64,000 nucleotides of DNA from Motacilla alba alba (GCF_015832195.1 NC_052030.1:10063439-10127438), one strand, 5' to 3'. Positions 34,691-54,424 are shown, counted from the stretch's first letter. The notes: a model not told the origin generated them from the letters alone. Numbers and translations are program-made.

Positions 34691-35244
34691 CACATGGTTG
34701 TGGTGAGAGCAAATATAGCAACGGGCTCTTCTGGAGTGCTACGGGTGACAAAGCCCTGCCAGGGTGACATCCCCACAGCCTGGCATGTCCTCTGGGAATA
34801 TGGAAAAGGGCTTGTTTGTCCCCCAGAGTCTCCTCTCCCCACTGGGGAAGCATCTCCAGACACATTTCAGGCCGACACGAGCAGGGACTCCTCTCCCTTC
34901 CCTGGGGATGAGCAGCCAAGCAGCTCCTTGGCAGTGTCCTCCTCTTTGTCCTTGCGTTCCTGCCCCTATTCCTATTTATGGCCCCATCCCTATCCCACCC
35001 CATTCTCATCCCTCATTCCCCTTTAATCCCATCCCAGCGCCATTTCTCACCCCCTTTCTCATCCCCATCCCATCCCAATCCTAATCCCATCCCAATCCCC
35101 ATCCCATCCCCCCCAGGGAAGTGATGATTCCACTCCCTGACTGGGAGCCCTCCCTCGACAATCAATGCCCAGACTGGAACCAATTAACCCCTTAATCACC
35201 GGGTGGAGGCAGAGGGAGCTGGAGCAGCAGGTGCTGCTGGGGTG

Positions 35245-35300
35245 CATTCCCATCCTTCCATTCCCATCCTTCCATTCCCATCCTTCCATTCCCATCCTTC
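35245..35300. repeat. 14-bp tandem repeat, four perfect copies
   Basis: CATTCCCATCCTTC is repeated exactly at 35245, 35259, 35273 and 35287. A looser CCCATCCCAAT-rich run lies at about 34970-35110. Confidence 0.97.
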
Positions 35301-35374
35301 CCCCTGGAATTCTGTGACTCAGCCATGGATTTACTGCCTGTGCTCCATTATCCCCGATCAATAGAACAGTTATT

Positions 35375-35800
35375 ACTTAATGGGCTAAAATCGTCATTCT
35401 GAGGGCCCAGATCTGCCTGTTCTGGCACTGCTAATTGGGGTGGGGGGCTTAATGAAAATGTAAATCCAGGCCCATTAATCAAACAATTATTTGGGAACCA
35501 CGAGACAGCCGGCGCTGAACCTAATTAAGAAATAAACAAAGTTAATCAGCGAGCAGAAAACATTCACTAATCAGAGAGGTACGTTGTGAGCAAGAAATAT
35601 CAGGCAATCATTTATTAAACATTCCCAAACCTGCTCCTCTCCTTAATAACCCGAAATTCCGGCTTCCAGGAAGGCCCATCCTGGGTTTATTGAAGCATTT
35701 GTTCTGCTCTAGGGTCCACTGGGTACTGCAGAACAGAAACTTATTACTCTGCCAGAAGAATAATTGCATCAATTTCAAATAATAGGGCCAGGGCCCCACT
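35375..35800. promoter_or_regulatory. Candidate conserved non-coding element cluster
   Basis: About 400 bp of non-repetitive sequence with many TAAT/ATTA cores (CATTAATCAAAC, CTAATTAAG, GTTAATCAGC, CACTAATCAG, TTATTAAAC, AATAATTGCATCAA). This density of homeodomain-like sites in unique sequence is typical of deeply conserved enhancers. The call is inference from composition. Confidence 0.4.
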
Positions 35801-36618
35801 GGGGACAGGGGGTGGCACCTGATCCTGGGGCTGTTTGGGTTTAATTATTGGCATTTAGAGCTCACCCAGCTCCAAGGTTAATTCTGATAAAAATAGAAGG
35901 ATTGCAACGACACCTAAAGATGGAGCTGGTGACATTTCCTTTCCTGGAAAACCAGCTTGTCTGGGATAAATGGGAATATTCACTCTGAACTTCCTCCTGC
36001 CCAGTGCATTTCCCATCATCTCCAATATTTCCAAAAATAGGAAAAGCTTCCAGTCCCTGAGCTGCTTTGCAGTTTCCCCTTTGACCCTGCAGCAGGGCTG
36101 GGATGTGGTCCTGGGGTTTTATCCCTAAATCCGTGGCTGGGCAGGATTCTGGTGCTCCCATCCTGTTCCTGCTCCTTTCCATCTCCAGGATGGAGAGGGG
36201 TGGGGCTGAAAGCCCCCCTGGAATTGGGGGGGTTGGGAGGAGACCCCAGCTTTGATACCCCAAATCCCTCAGCGCTCATCCCAATCCCTTTTCCCTGTTT
36301 TTTTTTCCAGAGCCACAATTAAGCCCATTTCCCCCCCAGCCAGGCTTTTATCCAAAAGCTGTTTATCCAAAACCTCCATCATTAGGTTAATGATTCTCAG
36401 CAAATTATTTTATCCACAGCCAGGCTCATCTCGAAAATGGAGCAGGAATGTCAGCAGCTCCATCAGGGGAGATGGACTCCAGAACCACGGGATAGTCTGC
36501 CCATTATCCCCCCTGGATATCCCACGATGTGCAACTTTCCAGGGGCTGCTCAGGACCCCAATCCCAGCTCCACTGGTGCAGGAACAGATCCACCAAGGAG
36601 TAGAGAGTGTTTTGGTCT

Positions 36619-36691
36619 CCATCCATCCATCCATCCATCCATCCATCCATCCATCCATCCATCCATCCATCCATCCCATCCATCCCATCCA
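36619..36691. repeat. (CCAT)n microsatellite
   Basis: About 14 perfect CCAT units followed by CCCATC variants. Confidence 0.97.
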
Positions 36692-38454
36692 TGGGACAGA
36701 CACATGGAGGGCACAAACCTGTAGCCCCCAGGCTCCTGCTTCCCAGTTTAGTGACAAACCCTCCCACTCTCCGTAGGGATTTGTCACCTGTTCCTGCACC
36801 ACACAGTGCCAGCAGCACTCCCTGGGAATCCACAGCCAAGAGGAATCCCGGGAGAGCAGGAGGATGCGAGGAGCAGGGACAGGAGCAAAGGGACAGGGAC
36901 AGCCTGGGGTGTCTGGGCTCTGCTCCAATCCTGGGGACACCTGGACACGGTGACAAGGACCTGGGGACAAGGTTTATTTGCCTATCAGCCCCGGCTGCTC
37001 CTTGTCCTGAAGCCACCTCGTGTCCTCACTCGTGTCCCCAAGGCCGGGACACCCCTCGCATCCCAAAGGAGCAGATTTCCCGTGCCCCCGCCGCATCCCG
37101 GCCCATCCAGCCTGGCTCCAGGGCTCCAACGCGCAGCTTGGTCCTCCTGGGGAGGGGACATGCCCCGAGGGTCGGGATGGCATGGCCTGGAAGGGGGAAA
37201 GGATGAATTCCCGGCTTGGCGAGCTCAGCTCCGGCTCATTGCCATTCCCGGCGGGAGCGGCAGCGCTGCAGAGCCTCAATGATTCGGCTCCAGGAGGGAC
37301 CATTCGCCTCTAGAGCAAGAGAGGACTCGGGAAGCTGCGCCTGGAGCCGGCTCCTGTGGCAGTGCCCTCCCTGCATCCCATCTCTGGGCTGCCTCACATC
37401 CCAGCGGCTCCATGGATTGGGATTTGTCCCACGGATCTGCTGCTGCTGTGAGCTCAGCAGCGAGAGACCCACGGCGCCGGTCACGCCTGCCCTGAGGAGA
37501 ATCTGTCGAAAATATCTGAATAAAAAAAACTGGGGGAAAAAAAAAGTCAATGAATTGCTGCGTTTCCTTTGCACGCCGAGGCACAAAGCCGTCAATAAAC
37601 GGGTGGGGGTGTTTAAAAGGCTCCTTTTACACTAATGCTGAAAATTTCCTCCCAGTGCATCTGTGGCCCTTCCACAAATTCACCGAATTTAAGAGTTAAG
37701 GAGGTGCAGATTTGGGTCAGCACGTTCCCCATCAGGCAGGGAGCGATTTTCCAGGAGCTGAAGCAAGGAGATGAATTTCCACCCCATCATCCCCCAGCCG
37801 GGGAAAACAAAATGTGGAGAGAGGGAGGGACCTGCCCCAAGTGCCCGTGGCAGCCTAAAGAGGTGTCAGACCCCTTCCCAAAAGCCAGAATATCCGGGGT
37901 GTCAATCCTCCCCATCCCAGGGACAGACCAGCACTCCCCGGCCGTGGCTGTCCCAGGATCTTGGCTGCAGCTGGTTGGCACCAGGAAAGGAATTTTTAAC
38001 TCAATTTCAGCGTAGATCCTTAAATCCTCGCCTGAACTAAATGTCAGCGCACCCCACCTCCCTCTGCCTTTCTGCCCAGCCCCTGCGTGGGATCCTGACA
38101 AGGGTTTCCAGTTAATTAGGGGAAAAAAAAGACATGGAAAACAACCCGGGACGGATGAACGTAGCGCTGCCACCGCCAGCAGCTGTCCCACGGATGGGTG
38201 GCCCTGTTGCCACCTCCTCCTGTCGCACCCTGTCCCGGGGACAGCAGCCGGTGGCCGCTTCCATGAGCACAGGAGACTTCCCAGCACCTCCGGCCGCCGC
38301 TGCAGGACCACGAGATTCCAGGGACTGGGAAAAGGTGGAGTGACAGTGACCCACACGGGTCCCTGCGTCACACCAGCAGGTCCCCAACCTGTGCAGCAGC
38401 ACCTCCCCCGCAGCCCCGGGATGATTTCCAGGGCACCAACGCCATCCCCGGGTC

Positions 38455-38575
38455 ATTTTTCAAACAATTAAAGATAAAGAGGCCCGAGCGCAGCTCAGGT
38501 TTCAGCGTTAACGCTGCTGCCAAATATCATCACGTCAGCGGCGCTTGTAAAACAAAGGAGATCGATAAGATTCCC
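38455..38575. promoter_or_regulatory. Candidate conserved non-coding element
   Basis: Unique sequence with AAACAATTAAAGATAAAGAG, GTTAAC, a TCACGTCA CRE-like site, AAAACAAAG (Sox/Fox-like) and GATCGATAAG (GATA). No repeat or coding signal. Confidence 0.33.
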
Positions 38576-38802
38576 ACCCCGGGAAAGCAGCTCCGGCTCG
38601 GGGTTATCCCGGTGCACCGGAGCCTGGCAGCTCCTCTGAGCCCTTCCCAGCGACCTGCTGGGCTTTATTTTCCCTTTTCCCGGGTTTTTAATTCAGCAGC
38701 TGCTTGACGGGCTTTGCCTCGTTCTTCTGCTTCCTCCGAGAATCCCAGAAAAATTGGGGCAGGAAGGGAATTTAAAATTCACCCCATTCCACCCCCTGCT
38801 CT

Positions 38803-38876
38803 TTTCCACTGTCCCAGGATGCTCCAAGCGCCATCCAGCCCATCCTTGAGCCCTTGCAGGGATGGAAGGAGGGCAT
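38803..38876 (-). mobile_element. Possible CR1 scrap
   Basis: 'TCCACTGTCCCAGGATGCTC' and the following CCATCCAGCCCATCCTTGAG resemble a decayed reverse CR1. Weak. Confidence 0.4.
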
Positions 38877-40369
38877 TTTTCAGGGGTGTAACCTACCTTG
38901 ATTCCACCTGGCAGAGCTTTCCCTCAGGCAGGTTTTCCATCCCCACTTTCCCTGCCCGTCTCCAAGGCCTTGTTCCCCTGAAAACTTTCCAGTCGCTCGA
39001 TCGCAGCCAATTTGCAAGGCCAAGACATTCAAAACACCCCGAGAGCAGCTGGGGATGAAAGGCGTGAGCTCCAGCAAGGTGAGAGCTCCTGGAAACTCAT
39101 CCTCTGGGAGAGTTTTGGAGATAAGGCAGAGCCTGAATTCCCCCTCTGGAAGTGCCACCTGCCTTTACAAAGCAGCGGGAGTCACACGGAGCTGAATAAC
39201 TCGCATCTTAAAAGGAAAATACTCTTTGTGAGAGGCTGAATAAAGCCCTGATTTGCCGAGGCTCGGGAGATCTTGGCTGCGGCACTCAGGGTTTCCATGA
39301 CAGGGCTCTTATCAGGGAGATACCGATCAGCTCCTGGGCTCTGCCCAGCTGGCCCTTGATTAGCGATGCTGACCCTCATCAGGGGACAAAGAGGAGTGAC
39401 AGAGACACCCGCGAATTTCTCAGGCTCCTTGCCTCTCAAATTCGGCCCATCCTGTTTACAAACACCCCCAAGGCTCCTCAGTGGCAATTCCCTTTGACCC
39501 GAACTAGATTAATTTTTTTTTGCTCCCTTTTATCTGTCACAGCTTTTATTCCCCGGTTTGCCCCGAGCCTTTTTGTTTGTCCAGATTTGAAAGGAGTTTG
39601 TGGGGATTTTTCCCCAGCAAACCTGAGAAATCCGTTATCTCTGCAGCCCTAATGGATTCAGGGAGCTCCTCAGATCCCTGCAAGCAGAAAACTGAATTTT
39701 TCCAGCCTCATTCCAGCTGCTCCATCCAGCTTGGAAGTGCTGGCATCCCACTGCCTGATCTTCCCAACCTTTGGCGTGGCCTTGCATTCACTGCCCAGCA
39801 TTCCCAAAATGTCCCCAAAGGAGCTGTGGCCGCGTCCCCCACACCGAGGGCGTGGCACCCTCTGCTCCCCAGCTGCCACCCCGCTCCTGCCAGGCCCATT
39901 TTCCACTCCCAGCTGATCAGAACCCCCCTGGGTTCCAGGAAAATGCAGTTTTCCAGCTCTTGGTGCAGCAAGGATGGAAAGGGCTGGATCCACACAGCAG
40001 AGACTGGGGCAGGGAGTGATCCCCTTCCCACCCCTGTGGGTATGGGAAGACCATCCCAGCGGAACCCACCCTGTCCCAGTTTAAACCCTTCCCCCGTGTC
40101 CTGGACCACGCTGCTCTTTGAAATGCAGTCCCAGGAGCAGCTGAGGTGAGCTCAGCACCACAGCCAGGCTGGGAGGCAGTGGTGTTGGCTGGGAAAGAGC
40201 AAAACCATGGAAGCAAACCAGGGGGTGATGGGAGCAGGGTGGAAAAGGTTGGATTTTCTGTGCTTGTTTCTAATGAAATGCCACCTTCCATGTGGGGCAG
40301 CGTGGGCAGGTGCACAAATTATCCCAGCTGAGCCTGGCATTGAGCCAGCTCCCATGTGCTGGAGATCCC

Positions 40370-40481
40370 AGCCCATGCCATGCCATCCCATGCCATGCCA
40401 TGCCATGCCATCCCATGCCATGCCATGCCATCCCATCCCATCCCATCCCATCCCATCCCATCCCATCCCATCCCATCCCAA
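40370..40481 (-). repeat. CCATG/CCATC pentanucleotide array
   Basis: Mixed CCATG and CCATC units, about 20 in all, ending in pure CCCAT. On the - strand the last part reads GGGAT, so it is the same G-quadruplex-capable motif as at 2.1 kb and 48 kb. Confidence 0.93.
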
Positions 40482-41412
40482 AGAACCCCACACAGGGTCC
40501 GTTCCTCGCTCCACCTCCTGGGCTGTCCCCCAGTACAAACCAGTCACCATCACGCCCAGTTAATATTTAAGCTGGGCTTAATCAGTCTCCCTTTTCCAAT
40601 TCCCTTTCCATTTTCCCATCTACTTTTCTTGGAGCGTGGAGTCCGTTGGAATCTGGGATTTACGGCAGCTGCAGACCACTCCTGTCTCCAATTGCTGTAG
40701 GTTACACTCCCATTCTGCTGCCTGCAATAATAAAATAATAATTTAAAAAAAAAAAAAGCTGATATTTACTGTCTGGATTTTTCTTCCCCAAAAAAGTCAG
40801 GAAATTCTCCCAACCTCTCAAACACAGCTCCGTAGGGTCTCCACTGTCCTCTCCCACTTAAATCCAGCATTCCCCTGTGGAAAAAAACATCCCAAAGCTC
40901 AGCTTCCCCCAGGAAAATCTTCATGGCCTCTCCAGATGCCAGCCAGACCCTCCCCACAGAGGGGGTGGTAGCCACGCTCTGGGCACTGGGGTGGGAAGAG
41001 AACCTTTTCTTGGAGGCTGAGGACTGATGAGATGAAAGCCATTGATCCCAGCTCGTAATTACATTGTTATCTCTGCCCTGGGAGATAAAGAGATTTCTCC
41101 CGGCTGGCTTTTGGAAAAGCTGGGCTCCAAAGCGGATAGAGGAGGGATTTATTTATTTGAGCTCCTCTGTTTTTTAAGGGAAATGTTAAAGAGGAAAAGC
41201 TTGGTTTATTTATTTTATGGGGTTTTTTTCCCCAGGAGATGGGAAGCAGGGAAGGTTTCCCTCCTGCTCCTGATGTCCCAGGATCAGGGCGGAGATGAAG
41301 AGAGCTCCATAACGTGGAATTTTTAATGAATTATCCCACAGGAGGTAATCAGAAACCAGCACTGCAGGGCATGAGCCGCTTCACTGGGGGCTGCTGTGAC
41401 CTCCTGGAGCCC

Positions 41413-41520
41413 CAGGAGCCTTGGAGAGGCTTGGAGCCTCCTTGGAGCCCCTTGGAGAGGCTTGGAGACCTCCTTGGAGCCCCTTGGAGAGGCTTGGAGA
41501 CCTCCTTGGAGCCCCTTGGC
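41413..41520. repeat. 31-32-bp tandem repeat
   Basis: TTGGAGAGGCTTGGAGACCT followed by CCTTGGAGCCCC is repeated with starts at 41421, 41452 and 41484. Confidence 0.9.
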
Positions 41521-42624
41521 CACACTGGATTTCACAGCAGTGGAACAAGAGCCCAAGGCTTTTCCCCAGGGATGGTCCTGGCCCCTCTCCCAGACCAGGA
41601 CCTGCCTCAGGTCCTGGCAGCTGCTGCCATCCCCATTTCCCAGCCCCCTGGATGAAGAACAAACTGGAATTGATTTCCCAACCGCTGTAAATTCCTGCTC
41701 CTGGCCGGCCTTGGCCAGCACAGGGATGAGAATCCAAGTTTTGATTGCTCCAAAGGTGCAAATCCAATCAGCACAGGAGGAAAAGGGCTGGGAGAACAGA
41801 ATGGCTCAGACGGGCTGAGGTGGAATTTAAACTGGGGAGCCACCTACAGAAGCAGGAGATTCCAAGGATGGTCCTGAAGGAGCCCAATTAACAATTCCTT
41901 CTGGAGAGGCTGAGAAGAAAATGGGAGCAGAAACAGGAATTAGAGGGAATAAACGTTCCTCTCCCATTCCCATGGATTTGAGCAAAATCCCTCTTTGGAA
42001 TCATTTTCCAGGCAGGAATTCACAACCAGCCACGGCTGGTTCTGCTTCATCCACAAATACCACAGCACCTTCATCCCAGAGAATCCTCATCCCAGTCTTC
42101 ATCTGGAGCTGGATGGTCTCTGCTGGGACCTCCTGGGTTGGGTTTCTTGGCTGGGAGCTCTTGGATGGGACTGGAATTCCTCCCCTGGGATTTCTCTGCT
42201 GGCCACCCGCAGGGCGGGAAATGGAAAAGAGGAGGGAAAAATCAATGAGAACAACCCAACGCTGGAAAACAAACAATAAAAAGGAGTTAAAGCTCAATTT
42301 TAAGGCTGCTGGGAACGTTTTTTCCAAGAGGGCAAGGCCTCAACTCTTCCCTGCCGCTGGAGGTTTGAGCGTTAGGAGCGGCAGGAACGATTGCCCCCAA
42401 AATTCCCAAATTCCTGGAAATATCGGGACATCCTCCCGGCACCTCCTCGCCGCTCCATGCCTGGAGCTCCAGTGACATCTGCTGCTGTCTCTGGGCATCG
42501 CCACCGGCCCGGCCACCGCCGCCCCCGGTCCCCGCCTGGGCACACGGAGCAGCGATGTCCCCACCCAGGGGCTGCCACCAGCCCTGCCCTGGGAGCTGAG
42601 CCGAAAAACGCCCCAAGAAAAGAA

Positions 42625-42712
42625 GGAAATGAAAGGAAATAAATAAAAAGAAGGGAATGAAAGGAAATAAATAAAAAGAAGGGAATAAAAGGAAATAAAT
42701 AAAAGGAAAGCG
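42625..42712. repeat. Purine-rich tandem repeat, about 28-32-bp unit
   Basis: The unit GAAAGGAAATAAATAAAAAG followed by AAGGGAAT occurs about three times. Confidence 0.88.
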
Positions 42713-43089
42713 TTGCCTGGTTGGAGCTGCCACCACCCTGGAGCGGCTCCTCCTCCCCAAACTGGGGGTGATGGAGGGAAAAAAATTCTCCCACCACCAC
42801 TCCTGCTTTTCCTCAGGGCTTTCACACCCAGACACCAAGTGAGGGGAGCCTGTGGATGATTTAAAGCGGCACTATTTTACCCAGGATATTCCCAAACCCA
42901 CGAATTCCTGGGGGAGCCAGGATCTCCCTCCCAACCACCCCAAACTCCCCAACATCTCCAGCCCAACTCAATTCCAGCAGCCCCAACCCACCAGGAATTC
43001 CCAGAACCAGGCCCTCAGCCCACCCCACGAGGTTCCTGCTCCCACAGGGAATGAAAGAAGCCAAAAATCTGTTTTGTTTTTTTTTTTTG

Positions 43090-45610
43090 TTCTTTTCCAG
43101 TAGTCTCACTTTATTAGATACCACATCAAGAGAGGATGTTGTGCTGCATGCAGCGGAAGACTGGAGGATTTCTAATTCCTGTGTAAGGTTTTCTTTTTCT
43201 CTTTAACAGTTGTAAACTGATATTTGGCTGTAAAATCACTGCATGCGAGTCTGAATGCAAACAGCAGTAGAAGAGGCTTTTCATTTTTCTTTTTTTTTTT
43301 TTTTTGCCTTTTTGTTTGATTGTTTTTCACCATTCCCAATCCATAGGTGCATGCTTTATTTACAACAAAAAGAAGTCATTCAGGGCAGGAATTACCATCA
43401 GAAAAACTGAGAAGGGGTGGGGGGCAGAGACCAGGGCTGTGGTTTTGCACAATACTGAGGAGACTGGCGAGTTGCACTTGATTTTTGGAGGTGCAAAGAG
43501 ATGATCTGAGTACCCTTTTCCCAAAGAAAGCAGGCTGAACAGGGAATGGGAACACAGGATGGGATAAAGGTAACCTTAAGTGAGTTGTTCTGCACATACA
43601 AAGGAGGCTGGGCTGCTGCAGGACTGGGAGAAATTAAGGAATTGTTGAAATAATGGTTTTTAAAGGTTTTTTTACCCTCAGCCACCCTCAGCTGTTTTTT
43701 TTCCCCAGCACAGCTCCGTGCCCAAGGGCTGCTCTGGGTGTGACCAGGAATGTTTGGGCCAGGTCCATCCCTCTGGAAAGGGTGGTGGCAGCTTGGAGCC
43801 ATTAAGGTTGAAAAAGGGAGAGTCCAACCATTGATCCTGGCTCCCACCAGCCCAGCTGGGCCTGGAGCAGGGATGCAGAGGGGAACAGTCCAAAAAAACG
43901 GGATTGTTCCAGTCTGGTGCTGACCAGAGTGGCTCAGGGGTGCAACCCTGACTGGCACAGAGGCAAGAATTCCACGAAAAAGGGGAAAATTTCCAGGCAT
44001 CCTCTTCCATTCCACCCCAAGCCAAGCCACAAGCACCATCACATCACCTGGGGTGATGGAAGAGGATTCCCAGCTCGGGCTGGACCCTCTGGGGTGGGTT
44101 GGGTTGGCTTTTCCCACCTGGAGATCCAAGGAGGGGGGAGCCTGTGCCAGCTCAGCACAGAGGGGTTTGTGTCACCCAGGGCTGGGGACACTCAGGGCAC
44201 ATCAGCAAGCTCTGCTGGGGGTGGGGGAAATCAAGAAAATTATCAGGAAAACAGAATTCATCCGACTCAAAGAGAGGGCAGCTGCAGCAGAGGGTGCAGG
44301 GGGCTCGGGGGGAGGTTTCACACACACCATGCTCAGTGTGACAAAAAATTCCATATATTCCATGGTGCTTAGTGTGCTCTATCCACAGGGCCTGGGGTTT
44401 TCCAGAGCCAGGGAATGGTTCCAGAGCCAGGGAATGGTTCCAGAGCCAGGGAATGGTTCCAGAGCCCAGCAGCAGCAGCTGCAGAGAGTCTGTGCTCTCC
44501 TGCTGTCCGGCCCAGATCCAACAGCTCCAGGCCATCCTTAAAGTGCAGGCTGAGGGTTCTTGTGCAGAAAACTGGGAAAAAAACGAAAGAAAACCAAACC
44601 AAAACAACCCAAGTTTGGAAGATCTCGGACAGTTCCAGCTAATTCCAGGAGTTGTGGTGGTTTAAAGCAAAAATCCTTGCACGCATCAGGGGGCTGGGGG
44701 GAAGCAGCAGCAGCTCCCTCAGCTTCCCTCCTGAGGAACAGGAAATCCTTGGAAGCAGGAGGGGTCTGAGGGGACCTAGGACCCCTTCAGGGCTCGGCCA
44801 GTCACTACTACACAGCTCAGAGGTGAGGAGGAGGAGGTAGTCACAACCCTAAAACACAGCTGGGCTCCTAGAGCAGCGGAGCCCCCGGATTCCTCGGGCC
44901 AAGGAACTGCCCGCGGCTGGAAAGGACAGGAACCGACCCCAACCTGCTCCCCTGCCAGCACAGAGCTCCCTGAACCCTCCTTGTCGCTGTCTTGGTGTTG
45001 GTGGTGGATCTTCTCAGCAAAGGATGTGCCACAACATTGCTCAGGTGGGCCAAACCAGAGGTGAAGCTCAAGCAGGACTTGCAGGATGACACCGGTGACA
45101 CCGGATTTGGCCTAACCACGACGACACGGACACCAGGCGACGGTGACACCCACGCCAAAGCCAAGGAGCTTTTTCGTTATTGCAACTGAGGTATTGAGAT
45201 CACACAAGCAAGGACAGGCTGAGGCTCCCGAGCCCAGCACTCCCATCTCCCGGGGGGAGAGGCCGGAGCGGCGAGGAGCGGAGGCTGGAGGGACACAGAG
45301 CGTCGGAAACGCGACGGGAATGCTGCCACGGGGACGGGGAGAGAGGGGGGAACAGTCAGGAGGGAACTATTGCTTGCCAAAATTACACACCGGGGGAACT
45401 CGACGGCCTCCCTCCCCCGGCTGAAAATAAATAAGGGAGAGTAGAAAAGATCTGGGGGGGCTTCCAGTGGAGGGGAGGACGGAGGGGGCGGAGGACCCTG
45501 GGATCAGAGGCTGTAGCAAGGCGTGGCTGCGCTGGAAGACGGGACACCAGGGACATCAGGGACCTACAGGGGTGTGGCAGAGGGTGGGGAGGGCAGGGCT
45601 GAGGCTCCCT
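43090..45610 (-). other. RPH3A: Probable RPH3A 3' UTR with two poly(A) signals
   Basis: It follows the RPH3A stop directly, without a splice signal or another gene. On the - strand AATAAA lies at 43360-43355 and at 43115-43110. The last 400 bp are AT-rich and T-tract-rich, unlike the flanking DNA, as expected of a UTR end. A run of about 13 A starts roughly 20 bases beyond the distal signal on the - strand; see the findings. A 19-bp unit (CCAGAGCCAGGGAATGGTT) is repeated three times at 44404-44463. The exact end is inferred. Confidence 0.5.
44404..44463. repeat. 19-bp tandem repeat, three perfect copies
   Basis: CCAGAGCCAGGGAATGGTT is repeated without change and followed by a partial copy. 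It would lie in the RPH3A 3' UTR. Confidence 0.95.
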
Positions 45611-53152
<7,542 letters not shown>

Positions 53153-53223
53153 CTGCAGGGAGAGGGAGAAAGGAGCAGTGAGGCTGGAAAAGCGAGCTGC
53201 CGTCCCTGGCCTGGGCGCCAGCA

Positions 53224-54223
53224 NNNNNNNNNNNNNNNNNNNNNNNNNNNNNNNNNNNNNNNNNNNNNNNNNNNNNNNNNNNNNNNNNNNNNNNNNNNNN
53301 NNNNNNNNNNNNNNNNNNNNNNNNNNNNNNNNNNNNNNNNNNNNNNNNNNNNNNNNNNNNNNNNNNNNNNNNNNNNNNNNNNNNNNNNNNNNNNNNNNNN
53401 NNNNNNNNNNNNNNNNNNNNNNNNNNNNNNNNNNNNNNNNNNNNNNNNNNNNNNNNNNNNNNNNNNNNNNNNNNNNNNNNNNNNNNNNNNNNNNNNNNNN
53501 NNNNNNNNNNNNNNNNNNNNNNNNNNNNNNNNNNNNNNNNNNNNNNNNNNNNNNNNNNNNNNNNNNNNNNNNNNNNNNNNNNNNNNNNNNNNNNNNNNNN
53601 NNNNNNNNNNNNNNNNNNNNNNNNNNNNNNNNNNNNNNNNNNNNNNNNNNNNNNNNNNNNNNNNNNNNNNNNNNNNNNNNNNNNNNNNNNNNNNNNNNNN
53701 NNNNNNNNNNNNNNNNNNNNNNNNNNNNNNNNNNNNNNNNNNNNNNNNNNNNNNNNNNNNNNNNNNNNNNNNNNNNNNNNNNNNNNNNNNNNNNNNNNNN
53801 NNNNNNNNNNNNNNNNNNNNNNNNNNNNNNNNNNNNNNNNNNNNNNNNNNNNNNNNNNNNNNNNNNNNNNNNNNNNNNNNNNNNNNNNNNNNNNNNNNNN
53901 NNNNNNNNNNNNNNNNNNNNNNNNNNNNNNNNNNNNNNNNNNNNNNNNNNNNNNNNNNNNNNNNNNNNNNNNNNNNNNNNNNNNNNNNNNNNNNNNNNNN
54001 NNNNNNNNNNNNNNNNNNNNNNNNNNNNNNNNNNNNNNNNNNNNNNNNNNNNNNNNNNNNNNNNNNNNNNNNNNNNNNNNNNNNNNNNNNNNNNNNNNNN
54101 NNNNNNNNNNNNNNNNNNNNNNNNNNNNNNNNNNNNNNNNNNNNNNNNNNNNNNNNNNNNNNNNNNNNNNNNNNNNNNNNNNNNNNNNNNNNNNNNNNNN
54201 NNNNNNNNNNNNNNNNNNNNNNN
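53224..54223. other. Assembly gap, exactly 1,000 N
   Basis: A placeholder of unknown size between RPH3A linker exons and the PTPN11 3' region. The missing RPH3A N-terminal exons (Rab-binding FYVE-type zinc finger) and promoter should map here. Confidence 0.97.
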
Positions 54224-54290
54224 GGAGATGCTGGAGGAGCATCTCCAGGAGCTCCTGGAAATGCTCCAGGAGCTCTCCTGGAGTCTGTGG
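54224..54290. repeat. Inverted repeats and palindromes at the gap edge
   Basis: GGAGATGCT and AGCATCTCC form a perfect 9-bp stem around a 5-base loop. It is followed by the 14-bp palindrome CCAGGAGCTCCTGG and related CTCCAGGAG copies. Such structure may have stopped the assembly. Confidence 0.85.
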
Positions 54291-54424
54291 GTGATGCTTG
54301 GGGTTGGTAACATCACAGCCCGAAATAATCTCCTTTGTTGCAAAATCGGAGCTTCCAGGGGGGTGGATTTGTCAGTCCAGCACCTGGATGTCTCACTCAG
54401 GTTCTTATGGTGTCCACTGGGGTA

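Larger units (their letters stand above)
29221..43089. other. Intergenic DNA between WSCD2 and RPH3A
   Basis: No coding exon is recognised on either strand. The stretch holds microsatellites, two CR1 scraps and several AT-rich non-repetitive blocks with homeodomain-type and GATA-type sites, given separately where they stand out. An AT-rich patch is present at about 29440-29700. Confidence 0.6.
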
